NCBI RefSeq assembly: GCF_004919685.1 | Contig: NZ_SMYZ01000038.1 | Coordinates: 62,001 to 126,000 of the forward strand | DNA length: 64,000 nt | Source of the DNA: Mesorhizobium norvegicum | GTDB taxonomy: Bacteria > Pseudomonadota > Alphaproteobacteria > Rhizobiales > Rhizobiaceae | Reading direction: 5' to 3' | In this document: piece after piece, positions 7,868 to 16,193 of the stretch | Layout of the letters: each line of letters opens with the position of its first letter | Numbering within the stretch: the first letter of the stretch is position 1 | The notes under the pieces: generated by a model | What the model was told of the DNA's origin: nothing | Databases searched by the model: none | The model's input: the letters and a program-made list of their open reading frames with translations, nothing else | Program-made: the position numbers and the translations under genes

Positions 7868-9463
7868 ATGTTGGAAGAATCCGGCTCTGAAGGGCCCGTC
7901 GGAATAGGCAGCGGCGTCGCTGGCCCAGACATCGGGGTTTTGTCGGCCGCGCGCGCCGATACGCCCAGGCCGATGATGGTGCTCAACGGGGTTAGCAAGT
8001 CATTCGGCCAGATGCAGGCGCTCTCGCAGGTGGATCTCGAGATCTATGCTGGCGAAGTCCATGTCCTGCTTGGTGAGAACGGCGCCGGCAAGTCGACGCT
8101 GATCAAGACGCTCGCGGGAATCTACGCGCCCGATGCCGGCGAAATTCTGCTCGATGGAAATCGATTGGCGCTTGGCGGACCATCTGACGCCCGCCGCGCC
8201 GGCATCAGCGTCATCCATCAGGAATTGGCACTTGTTCCCCACCTTACGGTCGAGGAGAATATAGTTTTGGGGCGTGAGCCAAGGTTTTTGATCCCCGGAT
8301 CGATCGACCGCCGGGTTCAGCGCGAAACGGCGCGACGTGCCCTCGAACTGGTTGGCTTCGACGGTGATCCACGCGGTAAAGTCGCGAACCTCACCACGGC
8401 CAGGCAGCAGTTGGTTGAAATCGCCAAGGCGCTCGCGCATCGATCGCGCATATTGGTTATGGATGAGCCGACGGCCTCCATATCGGAGCGGGACGCTACG
8501 AACCTCCACGCGATCATCGGCGATCTGAAGCGTCGCGGCGTGGCGATCGTGTTCATCTCGCATCGAATGCGCGAGGTCTTCGAATTGGCAGACCGGGTGA
8601 CCGTTCTGCGGGACGGTCGGAAAATCCTGACCACGCTTCCGGATGCAACGACTCCCGAACTGCTGATCAAGGCGATGGTCGGACGGTCTGTAGGATCCTT
8701 CTATCAGCGGCTGGAGCGGTTCGTGGCTGGCGAAGTCATTCTTGAAACGCGGGCACTTTGTTCCGCGGCCGGACTGGTCGACATGAATATTGTCGTGCGC
8801 AGCGGCGAGATTGTCGGTCTTGCCGGTCTTGTTGGATCGGGGCGAACTGAGTTCGCACGGGCGGTTTTCGGGCTTGACAGACGCACCGGCGGTGACGTGC
8901 TTCTCCACCAGCTACCGCTCCCTTCTGACCCGGTTCGTGCTGTGCGGTCCGGAATAGCCTTTGTGCCGGAAAGCCGGAAGGAGCATGGACTGGCGCTGAC
9001 CAAATCAGTCTGTGACAATCTCACGCTTCCCGCCCTTTGGAAGATCTTTCCGCACGGCTTCCGCTCGCGCCGCAGGGCTGCCGGGGTAGCACGTGGTCTC
9101 ATCGAGCGCCTGCGCATAGCGACACGTTCGACCCGTCAGCCGGTGCGGACTCTCAGCGGCGGGAACCAGCAGAAAGTGGTTATCGGCAAGTGGCTGCCGA
9201 TCGAGGGAAACCGCCGGCTCATCATTATTGACGAACCTACGCGCGGCATCGATGTCGGCGCCAAGGCTGAGATTTTGAAGCTCATCGAAGGTCTTGCCGC
9301 AGAAGGGTGCGGGATTCTGATGATCAGTTCCGAACTGCCAGAAGTCGTCGGCTTTTGCGATCGTGTCTATGTGCTGCAAAGCGGCACGGTGCGAGGCGAG
9401 CTGTCCGGTGCTCATTTGACCGAAGAAGCCATCATGAAGCTGGCGGTGCATCATGATAGCTGA
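7868..9463 (+). CDS. Ribose-type ABC importer, double ATP-binding protein
   Basis: A 531-residue CUT2 family ATPase (RbsA/MglA type) that powers sugar or cyclitol import. The first nucleotide-binding domain has Walker A GENGAGKST and Walker B ILVMDEPTAS. The second has a degenerate Walker A (GLVGSGRTE) but intact LSGGNQQKV and LIIIDEPTRGID motifs, which is normal for this family. GGGAGGAG seven bases upstream supports ATG 7868 over the earlier in-frame start. The last 11 bases overlap the first permease gene. Confidence 0.92.
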   Translation: MLEESGSEGPVGIGSGVAGPDIGVLSAARADTPRPMMVLNGVSKSFGQMQALSQVDLEIYAGEVHVLLGENGAGKSTLIKTLAGIYAPDAGEILLDGNRLALGGPSDARRAGISVIHQELALVPHLTVEENIVLGREPRFLIPGSIDRRVQRETARRALELVGFDGDPRGKVANLTTARQQLVEIAKALAHRSRILVMDEPTASISERDATNLHAIIGDLKRRGVAIVFISHRMREVFELADRVTVLRDGRKILTTLPDATTPELLIKAMVGRSVGSFYQRLERFVAGEVILETRALCSAAGLVDMNIVVRSGEIVGLAGLVGSGRTEFARAVFGLDRRTGGDVLLHQLPLPSDPVRAVRSGIAFVPESRKEHGLALTKSVCDNLTLPALWKIFPHGFRSRRRAAGVARGLIERLRIATRSTRQPVRTLSGGNQQKVVIGKWLPIEGNRRLIIIDEPTRGIDVGAKAEILKLIEGLAAEGCGILMISSELPEVVGFCDRVYVLQSGTVRGELSGAHLTEEAIMKLAVHHDS

Positions 9464-10433
9464 CGTTGCGCGCATATCGAGGCTGCGGGGCAATCGCTCC
9501 CTCAACCTTTTGCCGTCCAAGGCGCTGGGCGCGAGCGTGGTTCTGATTATCCTGGTCCCGCTTTTCGGCGTGTTTGCGGGCGGGTTCTTGTCGCCACACA
9601 ACCTCGTCAATATCGCCCTGCAGAGCTCAATACTGCTCCTGATCGCGTTACCCATGACGTTGGTTATCCTGACCGAGGGCCTCGACCTTTCATCCGGTGC
9701 GTTGCTTAGCCTATGCGGCGTTGTGCTGGCGCTGTTGCTGGTGGCCGGCTATTCGATTCCTGCCGCTACCTTGGCGGCGATGGCAGTGGGATTGCTCTTC
9801 GGCATTCTTAACGGCTTTTGCGTTGCAAACCTCGGTATGCCGCCTTTTGTCGTGACACTGGGTACGTTGGGCATGGCACAAGGTCTGGCGCTGGCTCTTG
9901 CCGACGGCAACGCCGTGTCGGGACTTGGACCCGAGATCGAGGCATTTTCCGCGTTCCGCTTTTTCGGTCTGCCGGTGTTGGTCCTGATAGCCATCGCTGC
10001 GTACGGCATCTTCCACTTGGTGCTCTACCGCACCACCTTTGGGCGCTATGTGATTGCCGTCGGGGGCAATGCCGAGGCCCTGCGTCTTTCAGGTGTCAGC
10101 GTGCGGCTTGTTCACGGCGCCGTCTATGCGATTTCCGGAGCAACAGCCGGTTTCGCGGCTCTGTGCATGATCGCGCGCACCAACGCAGGTCATCCCACGA
10201 TTGCGCTGGGCATGGAGTTCGATGCGATCGCCGCAGTCGTGCTCGGAGGTACATCATTCGAACGCGGCAATGGTTGGTTGTTTGGCACTGTCCTTGGTGT
10301 GCTGGCCATCGGCGTCTTGCGCAATGGTCTCAACCTGATCGGTGTCGACACGTCTCTGCAACTGGTCGCAATCGGCGCCTTGGTGATTGCCGTCCTGCTG
10401 GTTGAGAGACTGGCCAGCGAGAGGAGTGCTTGA
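9453..10433 (+). CDS. Ribose-type ABC importer, permease 1
   Basis: A 326-residue inner-membrane permease of the RbsC/XylH family with about eight to ten transmembrane segments. The family signatures are visible: LTEGLDLSSGALLSL after the first segments and the FGRYVIAVGGNAEALRLSGV cytoplasmic loop that contacts the ATPase (residues ~193-212). It overlaps the ATPase gene by 11 bases and is followed after two bases by a second permease. Confidence 0.9.
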   Translation: MIADVARISRLRGNRSLNLLPSKALGASVVLIILVPLFGVFAGGFLSPHNLVNIALQSSILLLIALPMTLVILTEGLDLSSGALLSLCGVVLALLLVAGYSIPAATLAAMAVGLLFGILNGFCVANLGMPPFVVTLGTLGMAQGLALALADGNAVSGLGPEIEAFSAFRFFGLPVLVLIAIAAYGIFHLVLYRTTFGRYVIAVGGNAEALRLSGVSVRLVHGAVYAISGATAGFAALCMIARTNAGHPTIALGMEFDAIAAVVLGGTSFERGNGWLFGTVLGVLAIGVLRNGLNLIGVDTSLQLVAIGALVIAVLLVERLASERSA

Positions 10434-10435
10434 GC

Positions 10436-11428
10436 ATGACGGAGACCACAGAGATGCCGGCCATTCGCACTTTCCGCAGCGACGCCGGCGCACCGCTCGA
10501 TCCGGAGCTGCGCTCCATCATTGCCCGTTTTGTTGTTTTGGCGGTGCTGTGTGCGGGCGTAGCGCTTTTGAACGAAAACTTCCTGTCCGTCGCCAATTTC
10601 ACCAACGTTCTTCGGCAGGCAAGCCTGCTGTTCCTGATCGCGGCCGGCGCGACACTCGTCATTATCGCCGGTGCCATCGACCTTTCCGTTGGTGCCATCC
10701 TGACATTGTCGGCGTGCGTTGCGGCCGGGGTCATCCACGCAACTGGATCCTCTGGTCTTGGCATAGCAACAGCACTTGCCATCGGCATCTCGGCAGGCTT
10801 GGCAAATGGCATTCTGGTGGCGGGGCTGAGATTGCCCCCATTCCTCGTCACCTACGGCATGCTGTGGATTCTGTCTGGTGGGGCGCTCTATTACATGGGC
10901 GGCATTCCCATCACCGGCTTTCCCCGTGAGTTCCGCTTCCTGGGCAGCGGATTTCTGCTCGGCATTCCCGTACCGATCCTGATTATGATCGCTACCGCGC
11001 TCGCCGGCAGTGTCGTGCTGCATATGACAACGGTTGGTCAGCAGATGGTCATGATGGGAGCCAACCGCGCGGCGGCTACACTTGCCGGCATACCTGTGCG
11101 GCGCAACCTGATCTGCGTTTACGTAGCCAGCGGCGCATGCGCCGGACTGGCAGCCGTAGTCGCCCTTGGCCGTGTGAACTCGGCAGACCCAGGCATGGGC
11201 GACCCGCTGTTGCTGCCATCGATCGCGGCAATCCTGGTGGGCGGCACGTCGCTGTTCGGCGGCACTGGAACGCTATTGGGCACGGCACTTGGCGCGCTTC
11301 TGCTTACGATCGTCCTCAATGCGATGAACCTGCTGACGATCGGCTCTGCTTGGCAGCCTTTCGCAACAGGTATCGTCCTTGTTGGAGCCATGCTTGCCGA
11401 CGCCTTTCTCAATCGACGTCGCAGCTAG
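10436..11428 (+). CDS. Ribose-type ABC importer, permease 2
   Basis: A 330-residue second RbsC-family permease, with IAGAIDLSVGAILTLSA near residue 77 and the VGQQMVMMGANRAAATLAGI coupling loop. Two different permeases suggest a heterodimeric channel, as in several CUT2 systems from rhizobia. It starts at ATG 10436, just after the stop of permease 1. Confidence 0.9.
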   Translation: MTETTEMPAIRTFRSDAGAPLDPELRSIIARFVVLAVLCAGVALLNENFLSVANFTNVLRQASLLFLIAAGATLVIIAGAIDLSVGAILTLSACVAAGVIHATGSSGLGIATALAIGISAGLANGILVAGLRLPPFLVTYGMLWILSGGALYYMGGIPITGFPREFRFLGSGFLLGIPVPILIMIATALAGSVVLHMTTVGQQMVMMGANRAAATLAGIPVRRNLICVYVASGACAGLAAVVALGRVNSADPGMGDPLLLPSIAAILVGGTSLFGGTGTLLGTALGALLLTIVLNAMNLLTIGSAWQPFATGIVLVGAMLADAFLNRRRS

Positions 11429-11482
11429 CGGCGTTGGTCAATAACCATAAAAAATATCCAGAGTGGGAGACGGAGAGAGAAA

Positions 11483-12442
11483 ATGAAAACTGCATTAGCC
11501 TCGATAATTCTTCTAGCCATCTCAGCCTCCTGCGCCATGGCCCAGGACAAGGGTGAGATCGCCGTCTTCACCAAGAACAAGGTCGATCCGTTTTTCGAGG
11601 AAGCCCGCGTCGGCGCCGATGTGGCCGCCAAAGGTCTTGGCTATTCGACGGTCCAATACGCCCCAACACGTCCGAACAACTTTCAGGAGCAGATCGCTCA
11701 GGTCGAAGACGCCATCACACGCAAACCCAAGGGCATGGTGTTTGTCCCGGTTGATACGAAGGGCCTCAAGCCATCGGTCGCCAAAGTTCGGGAGGCCGGC
11801 ATTCCAATCGTCAACTTCATCGATACAGGTGACGGCAATTTCAATTCCTACGTGATTTATGACGACCATAGGATGGGCGCCGATGTCACCCGCATCCTTG
11901 CCGAGAAACTTGGTGGCAAGGGCAAGATTGTCATCATTGAAGGCATAAAGGGATCAGCAACCAGCGACAATCGCACCGCTGGCGCGCAGGAAACCTTGAA
12001 ATCCTATCCCCAGATCCAGGTGGTGGCCGTTCAGGCCGCAAACTATCAACGGCTCCAGGCTCTCCAAGTGATGGAGAATCTGATGCAGCAATTTCCGGAA
12101 ATAGACGGTGTCATCGCGGCATCCGACAACATGGCTTTGGGGGCGATCGAAGCGATGGAATCCGCCGGACACAGCGGCACCCAAGTCGTCAGCATGGACG
12201 GAACGATCGACGGCGTGCAAGCCGTAGCGGCCGGTCGGTTGCTGGCTTCGGCGGAATTCTCGGGCTTTCAGATGGGCTGCACTGCGGTTGAAATCATCGA
12301 CCGGGTGACCAGGGGCGAGGCGGTTCCGGAACGGCTGGAACTGAAGGCGGAGATGATCACCAAGGAGACAGCCGACAAATTCGGTCAACCGCTCGAAAAG
12401 CGGACCTGCAAGTCGCTCAAGGATCTTGGGGTTGCATCCTGA
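11483..12442 (+). CDS. Ribose-type ABC importer, periplasmic binding protein
   Basis: A 319-residue binding protein with a Sec signal peptide (cleavage near ALA-type CAMAQ, residue ~20) and the RbsB-like fold: alternate FVPVDTKG / GIPIVNFIDTG and GVIAASDNMALGA segments line the ligand cleft. The tryptophan and phenylalanine set of ribose binders is not obvious, so the ligand may not be ribose. It starts 54 bases after permease 2, with GGAGACGGAGAG as ribosome site region. Confidence 0.9.
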   Translation: MKTALASIILLAISASCAMAQDKGEIAVFTKNKVDPFFEEARVGADVAAKGLGYSTVQYAPTRPNNFQEQIAQVEDAITRKPKGMVFVPVDTKGLKPSVAKVREAGIPIVNFIDTGDGNFNSYVIYDDHRMGADVTRILAEKLGGKGKIVIIEGIKGSATSDNRTAGAQETLKSYPQIQVVAVQAANYQRLQALQVMENLMQQFPEIDGVIAASDNMALGAIEAMESAGHSGTQVVSMDGTIDGVQAVAAGRLLASAEFSGFQMGCTAVEIIDRVTRGEAVPERLELKAEMITKETADKFGQPLEKRTCKSLKDLGVAS

Positions 12443-12457
12443 CGTCAGGCAAACCGG

Positions 12458-12487
12458 CTCGCCCGGGGGCGTTGTCGCCCGGGCGAG
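12458..12487 (+). terminator. Intercistronic hairpin after binding-protein gene
   Basis: A perfect 10-base stem, CTCGCCCGGG paired with CCCGGGCGAG around a 10-base loop, 15 bases after the stop codon. No T run follows, so it is more likely to protect or partly terminate the binding-protein mRNA than to end transcription fully. Confidence 0.55.
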
Positions 12488-12512
12488 TCTCGACAAGAAA
12501 TGGGGTGGTTCC

Positions 12513-13223
12513 ATGCGGTTCGAGGGTCGCGTCGCCATTGTGACCGGCGCCGCACGTGGGTTTGGTGCGGCAATCGCTCACTTGTTGGCCTCGGAAGGCG
12601 CGCAAGTCTATGCGGCGGATCTGAATGTGCCTCAACAGACAGGTCTGCGGGCGCTGCAGCTCGACGTCTCTGATGAAAAGGCATGGGTTGCCGCGGTTGC
12701 TACCGTTTTCTCCGAAGCCGGCAAGGTCGATATCCTTGTCAACAATGCCGGTATCAATATCTATCCGGCGGCACACGAAATAGAGCTCGCTGACTGGAAC
12801 CGGGCGATTGCCGTCAACCAGACGGGTGTGATGCTGGGGTTGCGTCATGTTCTGCCGCGGATGCTGCTTCGAGGCAATGGGGCGATTGTCAACGTCTCGT
12901 CCACACTTGGCGTTGTCGCGGTTGCCGGGGCAATCGCCTACCATGCCACCAAGGGAGCGGTGTCCCAGATGACCCGAAACGCCGCTATCACGTATGCGGC
13001 CCACGGCATCCGCGTGAATGAGGTGCTTCCTGGAATTTCGGACACCGATCTCGTGCGCTCACAGGCGGACGAATTTACCCAAGCCAGCCTGACGCGAACG
13101 CCGATGGGAAGGCTAGGCCGCGCTACCGAAATTGCTGCCGCGGTAGCCTTTCTTGCGTCCGATGACGCAAGCTTCATTACCGGTGCAAGTCTTGCCGTCG
13201 ATGGCGGCTATCTCGCTCAATAG
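12513..13223 (+). CDS. SDR family oxidoreductase
   Basis: A 236-residue classical SDR: TGAARGFGAAIA cofactor motif, NNAGINIY, serine plus YHATK catalytic residues and a VDGGYLAQ end. An aspartate at the end of beta-2 (AADLN) suggests NAD as cofactor. It is clearly related to the SDR at 13644, with the same IVNVSST and DGGY-AQ segments, so the two arose by duplication. The start at ATG 12513 fits the family length; the open frame upstream runs through the hairpin and is not coding. Confidence 0.85.
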   Translation: MRFEGRVAIVTGAARGFGAAIAHLLASEGAQVYAADLNVPQQTGLRALQLDVSDEKAWVAAVATVFSEAGKVDILVNNAGINIYPAAHEIELADWNRAIAVNQTGVMLGLRHVLPRMLLRGNGAIVNVSSTLGVVAVAGAIAYHATKGAVSQMTRNAAITYAAHGIRVNEVLPGISDTDLVRSQADEFTQASLTRTPMGRLGRATEIAAAVAFLASDDASFITGASLAVDGGYLAQ

Positions 13224-13275
13224 ACAGATTGCCCCATTTACACAGGTTTAACAGCAATCCAGCGGAGGATGCTTC

Positions 13276-13647
13276 ATGCCCAGCAAAGGCGACAATATCT
13301 TTGTCTGCATCAGTCAATATCGAAAGCCGATTGCAGAGGTTGATATCCACCTTCCGGCCCATATTGAGTGGCTGAAAGAACAGGACAGAAACGGGTGCAC
13401 GATCGCCACTGGGCGGCAAGTGCCCGGTACCGGCGGCGTCAACATCATGGCGGCGCAAGATCGACAGGCAATGCTGGACATTCTGGCCACCGATCCCTTC
13501 ACTGTTCATGGCTGCTCTTCCTACTGGATATTCGAGTTCGAGCTCAATCCCGACCCGCACGAGGGCCGCTTGATGGATCATTTCTTCAGCGAGGACTTTT
13601 CCATTTCCGCAGAAGCCGTTCAGAAATCGGGAGCGCGCTCGAAATGA
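13276..13647 (+). CDS. YciI-like protein
   Basis: A 123-residue dimeric alpha/beta-barrel protein of the YciI type. The segments HIEWLKEQDRNG, TGRQVPGTGGVNIM and DPFTVHG match the family, in which some members act as muconolactone-type isomerases or dehydrochlorinases. An AGCGGAGGA ribosome site precedes ATG 13276. Its stop overlaps the start of the next SDR gene, so the two are translationally coupled. The specific reaction is unknown. Confidence 0.75.
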   Translation: MPSKGDNIFVCISQYRKPIAEVDIHLPAHIEWLKEQDRNGCTIATGRQVPGTGGVNIMAAQDRQAMLDILATDPFTVHGCSSYWIFEFELNPDPHEGRLMDHFFSEDFSISAEAVQKSGARSK

Positions 13648-14360
13648 GGCTGGCGCGGAAGGTCGCCATCGTTACGGGTGCTGCGCGCGGCATTGGGCTC
13701 GCTATCGCGCGCCGGTTTGCCGAAGAGGGTGCCTGCGTGGTCGCGGCAGACCTCCATGTCGAGGATTGGCCGGCCGGGCAGCTTACGCCATTCCTGCATG
13801 ACGTCACCGATGAGAAATCCTGGGCAACTTTGGTCGATGAGACGACGACACTGTTTGGCAGGCTGGACATTCTCGTCAATAATGCCGGTATCATCAGCCA
13901 CAATACCATCGAGGCCGAGACGATGGAGTCGTGGCAGCGGGAAATCGACGTCAACCAGACCGCCGTCTGGCTCGGGATGCGCGCGGTGGTGCCCGCGATG
14001 CGACGCGGCGGAAGCGGCTCTATTGTCAACGTATCGTCCACTTGGGGCCTGGTCGCGGTACCGAGCGCAATTGCCTACCATGCGTCGAAGGCTGCGGTTG
14101 TGAATATGTCGCGTTGTGGCGCGGTGAGCTTCGCCAAAGACCGGATAAGGGTCAATGCGCTTCACCCAGGCCTGACACTCACGGAGATGGTACGAGCACA
14201 GTCTGGAGAGATCACGGGCCGCGTTGTTGCCATGACGCCGCTTGGCCGAGGCTGCGAGCCGCGAGAAGTCGCCAACGGGGCGTTGTTCCTCGCCAGCGAC
14301 GAGGCGAGTTTTGTCACCGGCACATCGTTGATCGTCGACGGCGGTTATACCGCACAGTAG
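13644..14360 (+). CDS. SDR family oxidoreductase
   Basis: A 238-residue paralogue of the SDR at 12513: TGAARGIGLAIA, NNAGI, serine and YHASK, VDGGYTAQ. AADLH at the end of beta-2 again favours NAD. It starts inside the stop codon of the YciI-like gene (ATGA overlap) and is the last gene of the rightward operon. The pair may act on two successive alcohol groups or on two stereoisomers. Confidence 0.85.
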   Translation: MRLARKVAIVTGAARGIGLAIARRFAEEGACVVAADLHVEDWPAGQLTPFLHDVTDEKSWATLVDETTTLFGRLDILVNNAGIISHNTIEAETMESWQREIDVNQTAVWLGMRAVVPAMRRGGSGSIVNVSSTWGLVAVPSAIAYHASKAAVVNMSRCGAVSFAKDRIRVNALHPGLTLTEMVRAQSGEITGRVVAMTPLGRGCEPREVANGALFLASDEASFVTGTSLIVDGGYTAQ

Positions 14361-14396
14361 CGCGGTCGCCCAACCAACATCATCAACCAAGAAAAA

Positions 14397-14419
14397 GCCC
14401 GGTAACCAGGTTACCGGGC
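14397..14419 (-). terminator. Rho-independent terminator for the leftward monooxygenase gene
   Basis: An 11-base perfect inverted repeat (GCCCGGTAACC / GGTTACCGGGC). Read leftwards, it is followed by TTTTTC, so it terminates the gene at 14466-14804. It sits between convergent genes and may slow rightward transcription too. Confidence 0.8.
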
Positions 14420-14465
14420 AGGTGTCAGCGGTAGGGGGAGAAATCCACCGATGAAGTCTGGAACG

Positions 14466-14804
14466 TCAGCCATCGCCGCGCGGCGCGAAGAAAGCGAAGT
14501 CTTCCCTTATCGGTTCCCAATACTGCATTACTCTTGGCACCCTCAGGATTTCGGGTAGGCGCGCTTCGTAGTTTTTCCGGTACTCCCTGGTCATCTGCAC
14601 CTCCAGGAAGTCCGCCTTGTCGGTCCAGGTTTCATAAAGCATGAAACGGGTGGGATCCTCGGGATCTCGATTGAGGACTGTGTTGATGAAGGTTTTCTCA
14701 TGCCGCATGGCGTCGAGAACGGGCGTGACGAGTTCGACATATTCTGCCTCATGCCCCGGTTTCACGTGGTTAGAAACCACCACCACGAAATCACACATCG
14801 TCAC
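14466..14804 (-). CDS. Antibiotic biosynthesis monooxygenase (ABM) domain protein
   Basis: A 112-residue single-domain protein with the ABM ferredoxin-like fold: VVVVSNHVKPGHEAEY at the N-terminus and FMLYETWTDKADFLEVQ in the middle. Cofactor-free quinol monooxygenases such as YgiN and ActVA-Orf6 belong here, so it could hydroxylate an aromatic to the substrate of the intradiol dioxygenase. It is transcribed away from the CGNR regulator gene, with which it shares a 110-base promoter region holding two operator palindromes. Confidence 0.8.
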   Translation of the reverse strand: MTMCDFVVVVSNHVKPGHEAEYVELVTPVLDAMRHEKTFINTVLNRDPEDPTRFMLYETWTDKADFLEVQMTREYRKNYEARLPEILRVPRVMQYWEPIREDFAFFAPRGDG

Positions 14805-14846
14805 CTCGCATCATTGAAGGATTATCTGTCCTTGACCCGTCGATAG

Positions 14847-14863
14847 CACCGCTTTAACCGGTG
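14847..14863. promoter_or_regulatory. Candidate operator C (CACC-N9-GGTG)
   Basis: CACC-GCTTTAACC-GGTG, extended by flanking G and C to a longer palindrome. It lies 42 bases upstream of the monooxygenase start and 49 bases from operator D. Confidence 0.65.
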
Positions 14864-14895
14864 CGCAAGCGATTCTCTCTTGGCAAATCAACGAA

Positions 14896-14912
14896 CACCA
14901 CTTAAACTGGTG
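14896..14912. promoter_or_regulatory. Candidate operator D (CACC-N9-GGTG) at the regulator start
   Basis: CACC-ACTTAAACT-GGTG ends two bases before the start codon of the CGNR regulator gene. A protein bound here would block its own translation start region or promoter, so autorepression is likely. Confidence 0.65.
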
Positions 14913-14914
14913 CT

Positions 14915-15493
14915 ATGATGGAAAATGACGCCACACATCGTAGCAAGGAAGACTTTCGTTTTCGCGACACCCGCCTCTGTTTCACCCTTCCGGCAACGCT
15001 CGGTGACAGGGGGTCTACGCAACCCTTTGAGCGCATGCGGTCTCCGGAGGATCTGGGGAGATGGTGCGTGGAAAGCGGATTGCTTGACAGGGCCCCGGCG
15101 GTGGATGAGCAGAAGCTTGCCAAAGCCATCTCCCTGAGGGAATCGCTGCAGCGAATTGGAGAGTCTATTGCCACGAGGCGATCTCCCGATCTGTCTGACA
15201 TCGCTCAAGTCAATGTTGCAGCGTCGGTCGAGGTCATACCTCAGTTGTCGGAAGACGCGGCTTCTGTGCGATGGGTCGCAGGCGGCGTCGAAGCGGCCTT
15301 GTCGCGCGTCGCGCGCGATGCCGTCGATCTGTTCTCAGGGAGCTTTCGCGACCGCATCAGAATTTGTGCCAATCCAAAATGCCAAGGACTTTTCGTCGAC
15401 GAGTCGCGACCTGGACTTCGCCGTTGGTGTTCGATGACAACATGCGGCGATCAAGCCAAGAAGGCGCGGTTTCGCAAGAAGGCGCATTCGTGA
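14915..15493 (+). CDS. CGNR zinc-finger / ABATE-domain transcriptional regulator
   Basis: A 192-residue protein with an N-terminal ABATE-like ligand domain (about 15-135) and a C-terminal zinc finger of the CGNR type (about 145-190): CANPKCQGLFVD, then RRWCSMTTCGDQAKKARFRKK. The four zinc cysteines are present, but the name-giving CGNR is CGDQ here. Members are thought to be DNA-binding regulators of catabolic genes. Palindromes touching its start codon and in the promoters of both module 1 operons suggest that it controls the module and itself. ATG 14915 or 14918 could be the start. Confidence 0.8.
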   Translation: MMENDATHRSKEDFRFRDTRLCFTLPATLGDRGSTQPFERMRSPEDLGRWCVESGLLDRAPAVDEQKLAKAISLRESLQRIGESIATRRSPDLSDIAQVNVAASVEVIPQLSEDAASVRWVAGGVEAALSRVARDAVDLFSGSFRDRIRICANPKCQGLFVDESRPGLRRWCSMTTCGDQAKKARFRKKAHS

Positions 15494-15660
15494 AACCAAG
15501 CCATAATCTGTCGCGCGTTTTATGCCGTGCTCCCTCCTAGGGCGTCCAAAGCCAGTAAGCCGCATTGGCTGACTGGCTCTTGCCGAGTACATCCCAGCCG
15601 CGCAATGAAACGTCATGTTGGCATCTCGCTCGATTTCATTCAGGACCAAAGCACGGTCGA

Positions 15661-15849
15661 TTAGACAGGGCCGATGACTCCCATCTTGATAAGTGCCGCA
15701 CTGCCCAGCCCACGCATGCGCGCCGCCCACTTCATCACGCTCCACACTGCCACCTTCAGCGCCGCAGCCACCTCTCGGTTCGTCTCACCCCCCTTAAAAG
15801 CGGGCCAGCCTGAAAGCAGCCGGTCGGCTTTCAGGCCCAATCCGGTCAT
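15661..15849 (-). pseudogene. IS630-type transposase N-terminal remnant
   Basis: A 62-residue open frame whose middle (NREVAAALKVAVWSVMKWAARMRGLGSAA) resembles the helix-turn-helix start of IS630 family transposases. The DDE catalytic part is missing and no terminal inverted repeats were found, so this is a dead fragment. The match is by eye and modest. Confidence 0.45.
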
Positions 15850-16066
15850 TCCCGAGCACAGGCTGAGATGACCGCTCCTGGCGCAACCGCGACCTCAGAG
15901 TGGTCGCCTGCGACCGTCAACTTTCAGGAAACGGCAATGCTGATCTATACGGCCGAGATGAGGCGCGAAGCCGCCTTTCGCGTCGGGGAAGACATACATC
16001 GGCTTCGGGTCAGAAGTTGACATCGCGCCTATCCGCCGAACCGCATTAATCGCCAATCAAGGCCCT

Positions 16067-16092
16067 GCACCGCACCAGGCAAGTCTCTGCAC
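16067..16092. promoter_or_regulatory. Conserved element upstream of traG
   Basis: GCACCGCA-N4-GCAAGTCTCTGCAC ends 101 bases before the traG start. The same 22 conserved bases with the same 4-base gap occur about 100 bases before trbB (18668-18693). The CTGCAC end resembles half of the tra box bound by TraR in Agrobacterium, so a quorum-sensing operator or shared activator site is possible. Confidence 0.6.
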
Positions 16093-16193
16093 CTCCGGCT
16101 ACGCTGCGTTCTGCCAATCGACTCACAGTTCTTGCATATTCGGAAATTCGACATTTTCTATCTGCTCCCAATTGCTCAGTCAGGGAGACAGAA

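Larger units (their letters stand above)
15494..16193. other. Junction region between module 1 and traG
   Basis: Seven hundred bases without an intact gene. It contains an IS630-like transposase scrap (15661-15849), a 28-codon open frame near 15939 with no recognised relatives, and the conserved 26-base element at 16067-16092 upstream of traG. The composition is that of a scarred right border of inserted DNA. Confidence 0.5.

Noticed and set aside
8000..8908. Open frame of 302 codons on the minus strand
   Set aside because: It lies fully opposite the sugar importer ATPase gene and has no protein character; it is a shadow caused by GC-rich codon structure.
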